Source: Deltaproteobacteria bacterium
GTDB taxonomy: Bacteria > Desulfobacterota_D > UBA1144 > Nemesobacterales > Nemesobacteraceae
NCBI GenBank assembly: GCA_029262295.1
Contig: JAJCZR010000073.1
Coordinates: 1-45,652, forward strand
Reading direction: 5' to 3'
Length of the DNA: 45,652 nt
Notes under the pieces: generated by a model
What the model saw: the letters and a program-made list of their open reading frames with translations, nothing else
Databases searched by the model: none
Told to the model about the DNA's origin: nothing
Program-made: the position numbers and the translations under genes
Shown: positions 36,484-45,521 of the stretch, one piece after another
How the letters are laid out: every line of letters begins with the position of its first letter
How positions within the stretch are numbered: the stretch's first letter is position 1

Positions 36484-37077
36484 ATGAAGATTTCAAAAAG
36501 ACTTGCCAAAAACCTAAGTTCATTAAAAAGTGAAGATGATCCGCATATAGATTTGGTTACGTCTTCAGTGTTGATGATTATATCCAAAAAAAACAATGAA
36601 TATGGAATTAACTTCATTAAAAGGGCTGCGTTTCCTGGAGATAGTTTTTCAGGGCACGTAGCTTTTCCTGGAGGGAAAAAAAAGAAATCTGATACAACAC
36701 CTCTTGATACAGCACTTCGTGAGACAAAAGAAGAAGTGGGAATTGATATTCATGATTGCGGCGAAGTAATAGGAAGCCTGGATACAGTAAAACCTTTTAC
36801 AGAATCTGTAAGGCATTTTGTCGTTAAACCTTATGTCTCAATTTTGAAAAAAGATGTTGAGTTTAAAAAAAACTACGAAGTGCAAGAGGTGTTTTGGGTC
36901 TCAATTAAACATCTTATAAACATTGAAAATAGAACGGTAAGAGAGAAAACTAGAGATGAGATAATAATTTACGATTATGTGTTTAATTATAATAACTACA
37001 TTATTTGGGGACTTACAGGTAGAATCTTGAATCAGTTTTTTGAAAGAACAGGTAAAATTTTTGAATCAAACTTTTAA
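36484..37077 (+). CDS. Nudix hydrolase, CoA pyrophosphatase (NudL/YeaB) type
   Basis: A 197-residue hydrolase. SGHVAFPGGKKKK matches the UPF0035 motif that distinguishes CoA pyrophosphatases. The Nudix helix follows as DTALRETKEEVGI, with one residue more between the glycines and RE than the textbook box, as is normal in this subfamily. INFIKRAAFPGD fits the substrate-proximal KRS-type segment, though Arg-Ala replaces the common Arg-Ser. It presumably cleaves CoA or oxidised CoA to 4'-phosphopantetheine and 3',5'-ADP. It stands 57 bases upstream of ssb. Confidence 0.87.
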   Translation: MKISKRLAKNLSSLKSEDDPHIDLVTSSVLMIISKKNNEYGINFIKRAAFPGDSFSGHVAFPGGKKKKSDTTPLDTALRETKEEVGIDIHDCGEVIGSLDTVKPFTESVRHFVVKPYVSILKKDVEFKKNYEVQEVFWVSIKHLINIENRTVREKTRDEIIIYDYVFNYNNYIIWGLTGRILNQFFERTGKIFESNF

Positions 37078-37134
37078 TATATTCTTTTCTGGTTTATTCT
37101 TTTTTTAAAATAAATTTACGGTGGTAATTTCCAA

Positions 37135-37569
37135 ATGGTTAATAAAGTTATTTTAATTGGTAATCTCGGGCGTGATCCTGAAGTTAGGTATACAGCGAGT
37201 AGTCAGGCTGTGGCAAACTTTCCGATTGCAACCACTGAGTATGGTTCATCAAAAGATGGTGATCGAAAGGAATATACTGAGTGGCACAGAATAGTTGCAT
37301 GGGGAAGACTTGCCGAAATATGCGGCGAATATCTAACAAAAGGGAAATCTGTATATATAGAAGGTTCACTCCGCACGCGATCATGGGAAGATAAAGATGG
37401 AGTAAAGAAATGGACTACTGAGGTTGTTGCCCGAACAATGCAAATACTAACCCCAGCTGGGAGTGGAGGTTCTTCAAAAAAGAGTTCATCCAAAAAGTCT
37501 GATATTCCTGATGATGATATAGATTTCAATGACGATAATTTTACAACTGATGATGATATTCCCTTTTAG
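37135..37569 (+). CDS. ssb: Single-stranded DNA-binding protein
   Basis: A 144-residue SSB. The OB fold covers residues 1-105: [50 protein letters not shown] and [19 protein letters not shown] Gly/Ser/Lys linker and an acidic tail follow, ending DDDIPF, the conserved peptide that docks repair and replication partners. GGTGG lies upstream of the ATG. glmU follows after 29 bases. Confidence 0.97.
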   Translation: MVNKVILIGNLGRDPEVRYTASSQAVANFPIATTEYGSSKDGDRKEYTEWHRIVAWGRLAEICGEYLTKGKSVYIEGSLRTRSWEDKDGVKKWTTEVVARTMQILTPAGSGGSSKKSSSKKSDIPDDDIDFNDDNFTTDDDIPF

Positions 37570-37598
37570 AGCTGAATAACTTTTCTCCGGGAGGTTAT

Positions 37599-38993
37599 TT
37601 GAATAACAATTCTTTGGCTGTTTTAATTCTTGCGGCTGGAAAAGGCACCAGAATGAATTCCAATGTGCCCAAAGTGCTGCATAGTATCTTAAATCGTCCA
37701 ATCATTAATTATGTACTAGATAGCGTTAGTAGTTTTGATCCCGAAAAAATAGTAATTGTTTTAGGATATGAATCTAATCTTATTAAAGAAAAGATTGATG
37801 GTTCCGACTTTGATGTTGCTATTCAGGATAAGCAATTGGGCACAGGCCATGCGGTATTAAGTGCCAGGGGCTGCCTCGGGAATTTTGAAGGCTCAGTTTT
37901 AATCCTAAGTGGTGATACCCCATTAATAAATCCTAAAACGCTAAACAGTTTTTTTGAATATCATGCTTCTTCTTGCTCAAAAGTTTCGTTTATTACCTCT
38001 GATGTTGAAAACCCCTTTGGTTATGGAAGGATTATAAAAGATAAAGACGGGCAAATAATTGGCATAGTTGAAGAAAAGGATGCAAATGAAGATCAAAAAG
38101 AAATAAAAGAGATTAATTCCGGAATATATATTGTTGATTCGTTGTTTTTATGGGAAAGTCTTAAAAAACTCAATAATGATAATAAACAAAATGAGTATTA
38201 CCTTCCGGAAATAATTGAATATGCTGTTAATAATGATTATAAGGTTTCAACCTATAAAATTGAAAATTACGAAGAATCTCTAGGCATTAACACTCGTGCC
38301 CAACTTTTGGAACTGGGGAGTTTTATGAAAAATAAAATAAATTCCACTCATATTGATAAAGGGGTTACGATCATAGATCCTGCGACAACTTATATTTCAC
38401 CTGAAGTAAAAATTGGGATGGATACAATAATAAATCCCAATACTTATATTTATGGTAAAACGAATATAGGTGAAAGCTGCATGATTGGGCCCTCTGTGTA
38501 TATAGAAGATTCAGATTTGGGAGATAAGGTTGAAGTTAAATTTTCATCTTATCTTACAAACTGCAAGATTGAAAATGGCGTTACATTGGGGCCATTTTGT
38601 CATTTAAGGCCTGAGGCACATATCGCAGAGAATGCAAAAATCGGAAATTTTGTGGAGATAAAAAAATCTAAAATAGGTGTGGGATCAAAAGTGCCGCATT
38701 TATCTTATGTGGGAGATGCAACAGTTGGTGACAATGTAAATATTGGGGCAGGCACAATCACCTGTAATTATGATGGTGTGGATAAACATCAGACCATTAT
38801 AGAAGATAACGTTTTTATTGGCAGTGATACTATGCTTGTGGCACCAGTTAGAATAGGAAAAGAGGCTACCACGGCTGCCGGATCGACTATCACTAAGGAT
38901 GTGGGAGATGGCTCTCTTGCAATTGAAAGATCCACACAAAAAGAGATAAGCGGTTGGAGCGAGAGAAGAAAAAAGAAAAAGGAAAGTAAATAA
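37599..38993 (+). CDS. glmU: Bifunctional GlmU (GlcN-1-P acetyltransferase / GlcNAc-1-P uridylyltransferase)
   Basis: Makes UDP-GlcNAc for peptidoglycan, LPS and other glycans; 464 residues. The N-terminal uridylyltransferase has VLILAAGKGTRMNSNVPKVL, QLGTGHAV, LSGDTPLI and NPFGYGRII. The C-terminal left-handed beta-helix runs from about residue 250: GPFCHLRPEAHIAENAKIGN, GVGSKVPHLSYVGDATVGD, then IGAGTITCNYDGVDKHQT with the acetyltransferase active site, and a basic tail. It starts at TTG 37599 behind GGGAGG at a short spacing. No ATG occurs early enough. Its TAA overlaps the glmS ATG by one base (TAATG), implying coupled translation. Confidence 0.95.
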   Translation: MNNNSLAVLILAAGKGTRMNSNVPKVLHSILNRPIINYVLDSVSSFDPEKIVIVLGYESNLIKEKIDGSDFDVAIQDKQLGTGHAVLSARGCLGNFEGSVLILSGDTPLINPKTLNSFFEYHASSCSKVSFITSDVENPFGYGRIIKDKDGQIIGIVEEKDANEDQKEIKEINSGIYIVDSLFLWESLKKLNNDNKQNEYYLPEIIEYAVNNDYKVSTYKIENYEESLGINTRAQLLELGSFMKNKINSTHIDKGVTIIDPATTYISPEVKIGMDTIINPNTYIYGKTNIGESCMIGPSVYIEDSDLGDKVEVKFSSYLTNCKIENGVTLGPFCHLRPEAHIAENAKIGNFVEIKKSKIGVGSKVPHLSYVGDATVGDNVNIGAGTITCNYDGVDKHQTIIEDNVFIGSDTMLVAPVRIGKEATTAAGSTITKDVGDGSLAIERSTQKEISGWSERRKKKKESK

Positions 38994-40825
38994 TGTGCGG
39001 CATCGTTGGTTATGTGGGCCTAGCTCGAAAAACAAAATCTGTGCTCTATGAAGGTTTGAAAAGACTTGAGTATAGGGGCTATGATTCAGCCGGTATTTGT
39101 TATATAGATGGAAACAAAAACACTGTAATTAAAAGTGAAGGAAAACTTGAGAACCTTAATGCAAAACTTAATAAAATTGAGATAAATTCCCCTATTGGTA
39201 TTGGTCATACAAGGTGGGCCACTCATGGAAAACCCTCAGAGCTAAATGCCCATCCTCACAGCACGGGCCCGATAAGTGTTGTTCATAATGGAATAGTTGA
39301 GAATTTTTATGAGCTTAAAAATGAGCTTGAACAAAAAGGTGCAAAGTTTTATTCCGACACAGACACAGAAGTCATTTCACAATTAATATTTTATTTTATA
39401 AATGATGGGAAAAGTTTTGAAGATTCAGTAATTGCAACTTTTGATAAAATACAGGGCTCTTATGCCGTTGCAGTTTTAAATGCAGATGAACCCGACAAAA
39501 TTATAGCAACGCGCCGTTTCTCTCCTCTTGTTATTGCAAAAAATGATGACGAACTTTTTTTAGCTTCTGATATCCCTGCAATCCTTCCATATTCAAATGA
39601 AATCATTTTTCTTGAGGACAATGATTTTGCTGTTCTTAAAAAAAACAGCATTGAATTTTATGACAATAAAAAAAACAAAGTAGAAAGAAAGAGTAAAAAA
39701 ATAAATTGGGATCCGGTAATGATTGAAAAAGCCGGGTACCGCCACTATATGTTAAAAGAAATTCACGAGCAACCAAGGGCTGTTTTCGATACTATCAGAG
39801 GAAGATTTAGTGATGATTTTGAAACAGTAATCTTTAATGATTTTGATGAAAATTTAATAAAAGATGTGAGCAGGATTTCAATTACCGCCTGTGGCACTTC
39901 GTATCACGCATCTTTAATTGGCAAGTATATGCTTGAGTCGATTTCAAGAATAAACACGCAGGTTGAACTTGCCTCTGAGTTTAAATATAGAGAGCCAGTT
40001 TTAGATAGTAACTCTCTTGTAATTGCCGTATCGCAGTCAGGTGAAACAGCTGATACATCAGAAGCACTTCTTGAAGCAAAAAAATCTGGTGTAAAAACCC
40101 TCGGAATTACAAATGTTGAACTTAGTAAGATATCAAGGGAATCAGATTTTGTTATCAATACAAAGGCAGGTCCTGAAATTGGTGTTGCTTCTACCAAAGC
40201 ATTTACAACACAAGTTGTGGTGTTTTACATGCTTTCAATTTATTTGGGCTTGGTGAGAAAGGTTATTGATAAAAAAGCAGCAAAAAAGCTGATTAAAGAT
40301 GCAGTTGCTGTTTCAAAAATAATTCAAAAATCCCTTAAACTTGATGATGAGATAAAAGAGCTTTCAAAAGATTTTTACAGCTACAAAAATTTTATTTACC
40401 TTGGAAGGGGAATTAACTATCCAATTGCACTTGAAGGCGCATTAAAATTAAAAGAAATATCTTACATTCATGCAGAAGGTTATGCTGCAGGAGAGATGAA
40501 GCACGGGCCAATTGCACTTATTGATGAAAATATGCCTGTAGTCTTTATTGCCCCTGATGATGAGATATATTATAAAAAGCTTCTTGCCAATTTCGAGGAA
40601 ATCAAAGCAAGAGGCGGGAGAATTATTTTTATTACTTCAAGTTCAGGTTCTCTTGAGATACTGGGTGAAGGTGATAGAAAAATTCAGATACCAAAATGTT
40701 CTAATCTTTTGAGTCCGCTCATTACTGCAATTCCCGTTCAATTTCTTGCATACCATATTGCTAATAGGCTTGGAACAGATATAGATCAACCAAGGAATCT
40801 TGCAAAAGTGGTTACCGTCGAGTAG
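38993..40825 (+). CDS. glmS: Glutamine-fructose-6-phosphate aminotransferase
   Basis: Forms glucosamine-6-phosphate, the first step toward UDP-GlcNAc; 610 residues, full length. The N-terminal class II glutaminase starts MCGIVGYVG with the catalytic Cys after Met. RLEYRGYDSAGI, GHTRWATHGKPSELNAHPH, VVHNGIVENF and YSDTDTEVI follow. Two SIS isomerase domains carry ACGTSYHASL, AVSQSGETADTSEAL, GVASTKAFTTQVV, YLGRGINYPIALEGALKLKE and AEGYAAGEMKHGPIAL, ending DQPRNLAKVVTVE. It directly overlaps glmU. No glmS ribozyme is possible, because there is no leader between the two genes. Confidence 0.97.
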   Translation: MCGIVGYVGLARKTKSVLYEGLKRLEYRGYDSAGICYIDGNKNTVIKSEGKLENLNAKLNKIEINSPIGIGHTRWATHGKPSELNAHPHSTGPISVVHNGIVENFYELKNELEQKGAKFYSDTDTEVISQLIFYFINDGKSFEDSVIATFDKIQGSYAVAVLNADEPDKIIATRRFSPLVIAKNDDELFLASDIPAILPYSNEIIFLEDNDFAVLKKNSIEFYDNKKNKVERKSKKINWDPVMIEKAGYRHYMLKEIHEQPRAVFDTIRGRFSDDFETVIFNDFDENLIKDVSRISITACGTSYHASLIGKYMLESISRINTQVELASEFKYREPVLDSNSLVIAVSQSGETADTSEALLEAKKSGVKTLGITNVELSKISRESDFVINTKAGPEIGVASTKAFTTQVVVFYMLSIYLGLVRKVIDKKAAKKLIKDAVAVSKIIQKSLKLDDEIKELSKDFYSYKNFIYLGRGINYPIALEGALKLKEISYIHAEGYAAGEMKHGPIALIDENMPVVFIAPDDEIYYKKLLANFEEIKARGGRIIFITSSSGSLEILGEGDRKIQIPKCSNLLSPLITAIPVQFLAYHIANRLGTDIDQPRNLAKVVTVE

Positions 40826-40852
40826 CAAATTTGATATTTACAGTTACAAAAA

Positions 40853-40882
40853 TTGTTTTTTCTTTATCTTATGGTGTAAAAT
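40853..40882 (+). promoter_or_regulatory. Candidate promoter between glmS and purD
   Basis: TTGTTT, an 18-base spacer, then TAAAAT, starting 28 bases after the glmS stop. The -10 is flanked by a small GGTGT/ACACC inverted repeat (40873-40887). Transcription would begin near 40889 and meet the terminator at 40979-41002, giving an RNA of about 114 bases. Moderate consensus match. Confidence 0.35.
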
Positions 40883-40888
40883 AACACC

Positions 40889-41002
40889 GAACTAAGTATT
40901 GATTTCAAAGGGTTTTTAAAATAATAGGAGAAGATGGATTAACTTGGTTGTCTTTTTGATGACTTTAGTTTTTAGACTGCCCGGCTTTTGCCGGGCTTTT
41001 TT
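40889..41002 (+). ncRNA. Candidate small RNA or attenuated leader between glmS and purD
   Basis: A promoter-like pair upstream and a strong terminator at its end delimit about 114 bases with no credible protein frame; the only ATG after a GGAG site reads ATG GAT TAA. The predicted 5' end AACTAAGT (40890-40897) can pair, with one bulged base, with ACTTTAGTT (40962-40970) just before the terminator hairpin, closing a large structure. The middle contains AGGAGAAGATGGA with two GGA motifs. It could be an independent sRNA or a leader whose terminator controls purD. I see no purine-riboswitch core. Inference only. Confidence 0.28.
40979..41002 (+). terminator. Rho-independent terminator
   Basis: GCCCGGC, loop TTTT, GCCGGGC, then six T residues. 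This is a perfect 7-base-pair GC-rich stem in otherwise AT-rich DNA. It ends transcripts from glmU-glmS or from the candidate small RNA. It lies 56 bases before the purD start. Confidence 0.9.
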
Positions 41003-41058
41003 ATTTATTAGCTGATTAATGTAAAATTCAATCTAATTTTTTGTTGAGAGAGGTTGAG

Positions 41059-42324
41059 ATGAAAGTTTTAGTTGTTGGTGGAGGCGGAAGGGAACACGCA
41101 CTTTGCTGGAAAATAAATAAAAGCCCACTTGTTGAAAAAGTTTACTGTGCACCAGGTAATGCCGGGATCAAAGATATTGCTGAGTGTATTGATATTTCTG
41201 CTACAGATTTTGAGGGTCTTATAAGTTTTACCAAAGAAAATGATGTTGAACTAACAGTTGTAGGTCCCGAAATTCCTTTATCTTTTGGAATCGTGGATGA
41301 GTTTGAAAAAGAAGGCCTTAAAATCTTTGGTCCATCAAAAGCAGCTGCGCAAATTGAAGGAAGTAAGGTTTTTTCCAAAAACCTAATGAAAAAATATAAT
41401 ATACCGACTGCTAAATATGAAACATTTACCGATCTTGATAAAGCCCTTGAATTTACCAAGGAGCTTGATACTCCTTTTGTTGTGAAAGCAGATGGGTTGG
41501 CAGCAGGCAAGGGAGTAATTATATGCAACTCAATTATAGAAGGTGAAAAAGCCCTAAATTCAATAATGAATGAAAAAGCTTTTGGTGAAGCAGGTGATCA
41601 TGTGGTGATTGAACAATTTTTGATTGGAGAAGAGGCCTCCTTTTTTGCTTTTACTGATGGGGTTAATGTGCTCCCACTTGAATCATCACAGGATCACAAA
41701 GCAATTTACGATGGAGATACAGGCCCTAATACTGGCGGTATGGGAGCTTATTCCCCGGCCCCAATTGCAGAAGGACTTCATGATCGAATAATGTCAGAGA
41801 TTATGGTTCCAGCTATTTCCGGGCTTTCTGATGAGGGATGTAATTATAAAGGTATTTTGTATGCAGGATTAATGATAAATAATGGTGAGATAAAAGCTCT
41901 TGAGTTTAACTGCAGGTTTGGTGATCCCGAGGCACAACCTTTACTTATGAGGATGGAAAGTGATATTGTGCCAATAATGCTTGAGATTTCTGAAGGAAAT
42001 CTAAGACATAGTGAAATTAAGTGGCGAAATGGTTCTTCAGTCTGTGTTGTAATGGCTTCAAAAGGATATCCAGGTAAATATAAAAAGGGTTTTCCTCTAA
42101 AAAGGCTTTCAAATATAGAAACTTGCGATGATTTAATTGTATTTCATGCTGGTACAAAATTAGAAGAAAACACTGTTGTTACTAATGGTGGAAGGGTACT
42201 TGGGGTAACATCATTTGCAAAAAGTTTAGGTGATTCTATAAAAAAAGCTTACGTTGCGGTTGATTCAATTAAAGAAGATGGTCTTATCTTTAGGTTGGAT
42301 ATTGGCAAAAAAGGCCTTGCGTAG
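41059..42324 (+). CDS. purD: Phosphoribosylamine-glycine ligase (GAR synthetase)
   Basis: An ATP-grasp enzyme for step 2 of purine synthesis; 421 residues. It begins MKVLVVGGGGREHALCWKI, followed by VYCAPGNAGI, VVGPEIPLSFGIVDEF, GPSKAAAQIEGSKVFSK, VVKADGLAAGKGV, HVVIEQFLIGEEASFF, PNTGGMGAYSPAP and the metal-site LEFNCRFGDPEAQPLL, all GARS hallmarks. ATG 41059 is preferred over an in-frame TTG at 41041, because a GAGAGG-GAG ribosome-binding region lies between them. It stands alone after a terminator, without the purH usually paired with it. Confidence 0.95.
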   Translation: MKVLVVGGGGREHALCWKINKSPLVEKVYCAPGNAGIKDIAECIDISATDFEGLISFTKENDVELTVVGPEIPLSFGIVDEFEKEGLKIFGPSKAAAQIEGSKVFSKNLMKKYNIPTAKYETFTDLDKALEFTKELDTPFVVKADGLAAGKGVIICNSIIEGEKALNSIMNEKAFGEAGDHVVIEQFLIGEEASFFAFTDGVNVLPLESSQDHKAIYDGDTGPNTGGMGAYSPAPIAEGLHDRIMSEIMVPAISGLSDEGCNYKGILYAGLMINNGEIKALEFNCRFGDPEAQPLLMRMESDIVPIMLEISEGNLRHSEIKWRNGSSVCVVMASKGYPGKYKKGFPLKRLSNIETCDDLIVFHAGTKLEENTVVTNGGRVLGVTSFAKSLGDSIKKAYVAVDSIKEDGLIFRLDIGKKGLA

Positions 42325-42465
42325 TTTAAAATAAGGCAAAAAAACCGAGTGAAATACTTTTTGAAATTCTAGTAAATAGGGTGTTGCAAAGCTCATATTA
42401 TATTGTAGTATTAATGCTCCCTAATATTTTGTGTATTTCGTGGGTGGTTTTTTTCACTTGTATTA

Positions 42466-42495
42466 TTGACAGAAATGTGAATTTCAGCTTATACT
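42466..42495 (+). promoter_or_regulatory. Sigma70 promoter of the str operon
   Basis: Consensus -35 TTGACA, an 18-base spacer, then -10 TATACT (five of six), 35 bases upstream of rpsL. The predicted start is near 42502, followed by a short leader and a strong AGGAG ribosome-binding site (42521-42525). The 206-base gap after purD holds no gene. A weaker TTGCAA/TAGTAT pair (42384-42411, spacing 16) may be a second start. This is the best promoter in the window, as expected for ribosomal genes. Confidence 0.75.
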
Positions 42496-42530
42496 TACGG
42501 GATTGCTTAAATTAAGGGAGAGGAGTTTTT

Positions 42531-42902
42531 ATGCCCACAATAAGTCAGTTGGTTAATAGTGGCAGGAAGTTTATAAAAAAGAAGAGTAAGTCTCCTGCAC
42601 TTCAAAATTGTCCCCAAAGAAGGGGGGTTTGTGTGAGGGTTTATACCACAACACCAAAAAAGCCTAATTCTGCTTTAAGAAAGGTGGCAAGAGTAAGGCT
42701 AACTAATGGAATTGAAGTAACAGGCTATATACCAGGTGAGGGGCATACACTTCAGGAACACTCTGTTGTTTTAGTTAGAGGTGGGAGGGTTAAAGACCTT
42801 CCTGGAGTTAGATACCATATAGTAAGGGGCACACTTGATTCATCAGGTGTAGATAGCAGGAAGAACAGCAGATCAAAATACGGAGCTAAAAAACCTAAAT
42901 AA
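42531..42902 (+). CDS. rpsL: 30S ribosomal protein S12
   Basis: A decoding-centre ribosomal protein of 123 residues. Start [83 protein letters not shown]; a basic C-terminus. The two Lys positions where streptomycin-resistance changes arise ([11 protein letters not shown] and [10 protein letters not shown]) carry the wild-type residues. It is first in the str operon; rpsG follows after 12 bases. Confidence 0.98.
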   Translation: MPTISQLVNSGRKFIKKKSKSPALQNCPQRRGVCVRVYTTTPKKPNSALRKVARVRLTNGIEVTGYIPGEGHTLQEHSVVLVRGGRVKDLPGVRYHIVRGTLDSSGVDSRKNSRSKYGAKKPK

Positions 42903-42914
42903 GGATATTGAACT

Positions 42915-43385
42915 ATGCCCAGAAAAGGTAGAGCAACAAGAAGAAAAGTAACAGCTGACCCAAAACATGGTGATTTACTGGTTGGTAAATTTATAAATTC
43001 ACTTATGTATCACGGGAAAAAGAGTAAAGCAGAAGCTATTCTTTATGGTGCATTAGATAAAATTAAAGAAGAAACAGGTAAGGATTCGCTCGAGTTTTTT
43101 CACGAAGCTGTTGATAATATCAAGCCAAATGTTGAGGTTAGGCCCAGACGTGTTGGTGGTGCCACTTATCAGGTGCCAATGGAAGTTACTTCATACAGAA
43201 AACAATCCCTTGCCCTTAGATGGTTAATTGTTGCAACCCGGTCCAGATCAGAAAGATCAATGGTTGAAAAGCTTTATTCAGAATTGACAGACGCGGTTAA
43301 CAACAGGGGCGGAGCAATAAAAAAGAAGGAAGATACTCACAGAATGGCTGAAGCTAACAGGGCTTTTGCTCATTACCGTTGGTAA
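42915..43385 (+). CDS. rpsG: 30S ribosomal protein S7
   Basis: The 16S head assembly initiator, 156 residues as in most bacteria. [59 protein letters not shown] and [19 protein letters not shown], with the C-terminal [20 protein letters not shown], match S7 throughout. It lies between rpsL and fusA. Confidence 0.98.
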   Translation: MPRKGRATRRKVTADPKHGDLLVGKFINSLMYHGKKSKAEAILYGALDKIKEETGKDSLEFFHEAVDNIKPNVEVRPRRVGGATYQVPMEVTSYRKQSLALRWLIVATRSRSERSMVEKLYSELTDAVNNRGGAIKKKEDTHRMAEANRAFAHYRW

Positions 43386-43403
43386 TCCCAGGAGGAATAT
43401 GAA

Positions 43404-45488
43404 GTGTCAGAAGTAAATATCCCCATCCCAAATATAAGAAATATCGGTATTGTTGCACATATCGATGCGGGGAAAACTACAACTACTGAAAGGATCCTTT
43501 TTTATACAGGTATTACTTATAAAATTGGTGAAGTTCACGAAGGCGCTGCTACAATGGACTGGATGGAGCAGGAACGTGAGCGTGGAATTACTATAACTTC
43601 TGCTACTACAACATGTTTTTGGAACGATCATAGGATTAATATTATTGACACGCCCGGGCACGTTGATTTTACAATTGAGGTTGAAAGATCATTAAAAGTC
43701 TTGGATGGGGCAGTTGTTGTTTTCGATTGTGTTGGTGGTGTAGAGCCTCAAACGGAAACAGTATGGCGTCAGGCTGATAGATACAGCGTGCCAAGAATGT
43801 GTTTTGTAAATAAAATGGACAGAATCGGGGCGGATTTCTATAAAGTTGTTGATCAGATTGTAGACAGATTGAAAGCTAATCCCGTATGTCTTCAGATTCC
43901 ATGGTTTGATGGTGATGAATTTCAAGGCATTGTTGACCTTGTAAGAATGAAGATGGCCACTTACGATAGTGAATCTTTGGGGGCTAAATATGAATTTGTT
44001 GATATTCCGGGTGATTTAAAGGCCAAGGCAGATGAGTATAGAGAAAAATTACTTGAGAGTCTTTCAGACCATGATGAAGAGATCATGGAGCTTTATTTAG
44101 ATGGGGAAGACATATCCGAAGAAAAGATTATTAGTTCAATAAGAAAAAATACTATAGAAGCCAATATTATTCCTGTGCTACTCGGCTCAGCATTTAAGAA
44201 TAAAGGGGTTCAGCTTCTTCTTGATGCTGTTGTGCAGCTTATGCCTTCACCTCTTGACCTACCTCCTGTCAAAGGGATTGTGCCGAGAACAGAAGAAGAA
44301 GTTACCAGAAACCCTGATCCAAGTGAGCCATTTTCAGCACTTGCTTTCAAAATTATGTCTGATCCTTTTGTTGGTCAGCTTACTTACCTTAGAGTTTATT
44401 CAGGAAAGCTTCATACTGGTACAACTGTTGCAAATTCATCTAACTTGAAAAGAGAAAAGATTGGAAGATTGCTAAGAATGCATGCTGATAAACGTGAAGA
44501 GATAAAAGAAGTGGAAGCTGGTGGGATTGCCGCGGCTGTTGGTTTGAAAAATACTATGACAGGTGACACCCTTTGTGATGATTCTAATCAGATAATTCTT
44601 GAAAGTCTTCATATATCTGATCCGGTAATTTCTGTTGCAATTGAACCAAAATCTAAAGCAGATCAGGAAAAACTTGGATTTTCCCTTAGCAGGTTAGCTA
44701 TGGAAGATCCTTCATTCAAAGTTAAAACTGATGAAGAAACTGCGCAGACAGTTATATCTGGTATGGGCGAGTTACATCTTGAGATCATTGTTGACAGGTT
44801 GTCACGTGAGTTTAATGTTGATGCTAATGTTGGTAAACCACAGGTTGCATATAGAGAGACTGTTACAAGAGAAAGTGATGTTGAAGCTAAATTTATTAGA
44901 CAGACTGGTGGACGTGGGCAGTATGGCCATGTTAAGATCAGGCTTAAACCTTTGGAAAGAGGTGAGGGCTTTAAGTTTAATGATGAAATTAAAGGTGGAA
45001 CAATACCAAAAGAATATATTCCCGCGGTTGAAAAAGGAATTGTAGAAGCAATGGTCACTGGGGTTATCTCAGGATATCCGGTTGTTGATGTTGAAGTCAC
45101 ATTATATGACGGTTCATATCACGATGTTGATTCATCTGAAATGGCATTTAAAATTGCAGGTTCAATGGCATTTAAAGATGCTATTCATAAATCTAAGCCT
45201 ATAGTGCTTGAGCCTGTAATGAAGCTTGAAGTTGTAGTTCCCGAAGATTTTATGGGAACAGTTATTGGTGATTTAAGCTCCAGGAGAGGAAGGGTTAACA
45301 ATACTGAGCTTAGAGGTGGTTTGCAGGCAGTAAAAGGTGAGGCCCCGCTGGGTGAGATGTTTGGTTATGCAACTAACCTCAGATCCATGACCGAGGGAAG
45401 AGGATCTTTTACTATGGAATTTTCTCACTATTTTGCATTGCCTAATAATCTTGCAGAAGAGTTGAAGGAACAAATAGCAGCCAACTAG
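43404..45488 (+). CDS. fusA: Translation elongation factor G
   Basis: A translocation GTPase of 694 residues. G domain: [20 protein letters not shown] (P-loop), [37 protein letters not shown] and the G5 [12 protein letters not shown]. Domains II-V follow with [53 protein letters not shown], the domain IV tip region and [20 protein letters not shown]. The start is GTG 43404 eight bases after AGGAGG. An ATG five bases earlier is out of frame and stops after five codons. Key GTPase residues look canonical. tuf follows after 33 bases. Confidence 0.97.
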   Translation: MSEVNIPIPNIRNIGIVAHIDAGKTTTTERILFYTGITYKIGEVHEGAATMDWMEQERERGITITSATTTCFWNDHRINIIDTPGHVDFTIEVERSLKVLDGAVVVFDCVGGVEPQTETVWRQADRYSVPRMCFVNKMDRIGADFYKVVDQIVDRLKANPVCLQIPWFDGDEFQGIVDLVRMKMATYDSESLGAKYEFVDIPGDLKAKADEYREKLLESLSDHDEEIMELYLDGEDISEEKIISSIRKNTIEANIIPVLLGSAFKNKGVQLLLDAVVQLMPSPLDLPPVKGIVPRTEEEVTRNPDPSEPFSALAFKIMSDPFVGQLTYLRVYSGKLHTGTTVANSSNLKREKIGRLLRMHADKREEIKEVEAGGIAAAVGLKNTMTGDTLCDDSNQIILESLHISDPVISVAIEPKSKADQEKLGFSLSRLAMEDPSFKVKTDEETAQTVISGMGELHLEIIVDRLSREFNVDANVGKPQVAYRETVTRESDVEAKFIRQTGGRGQYGHVKIRLKPLERGEGFKFNDEIKGGTIPKEYIPAVEKGIVEAMVTGVISGYPVVDVEVTLYDGSYHDVDSSEMAFKIAGSMAFKDAIHKSKPIVLEPVMKLEVVVPEDFMGTVIGDLSSRRGRVNNTELRGGLQAVKGEAPLGEMFGYATNLRSMTEGRGSFTMEFSHYFALPNNLAEELKEQIAAN

Positions 45489-45521
45489 AACTGCGTAATA
45501 AGGAGATGTAAGGAGGACAAT

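Noticed and set aside
38980-39000. glmS ribozyme
   Set aside because: glmU and glmS overlap by one base, so there is no leader that could hold the ribozyme.
40826-41058. Purine riboswitch upstream of purD
   Set aside because: A terminator is present, but I could not find the conserved junction and loop sequences of a purine aptamer.
41142-41528. Reverse-strand open frame of 128 codons opposite purD
   Set aside because: Ser-rich shadow of the conserved purD frame.
44663-45100. Reverse-strand open frame of 145 codons opposite fusA
   Set aside because: Shadow of fusA with no motif of its own.
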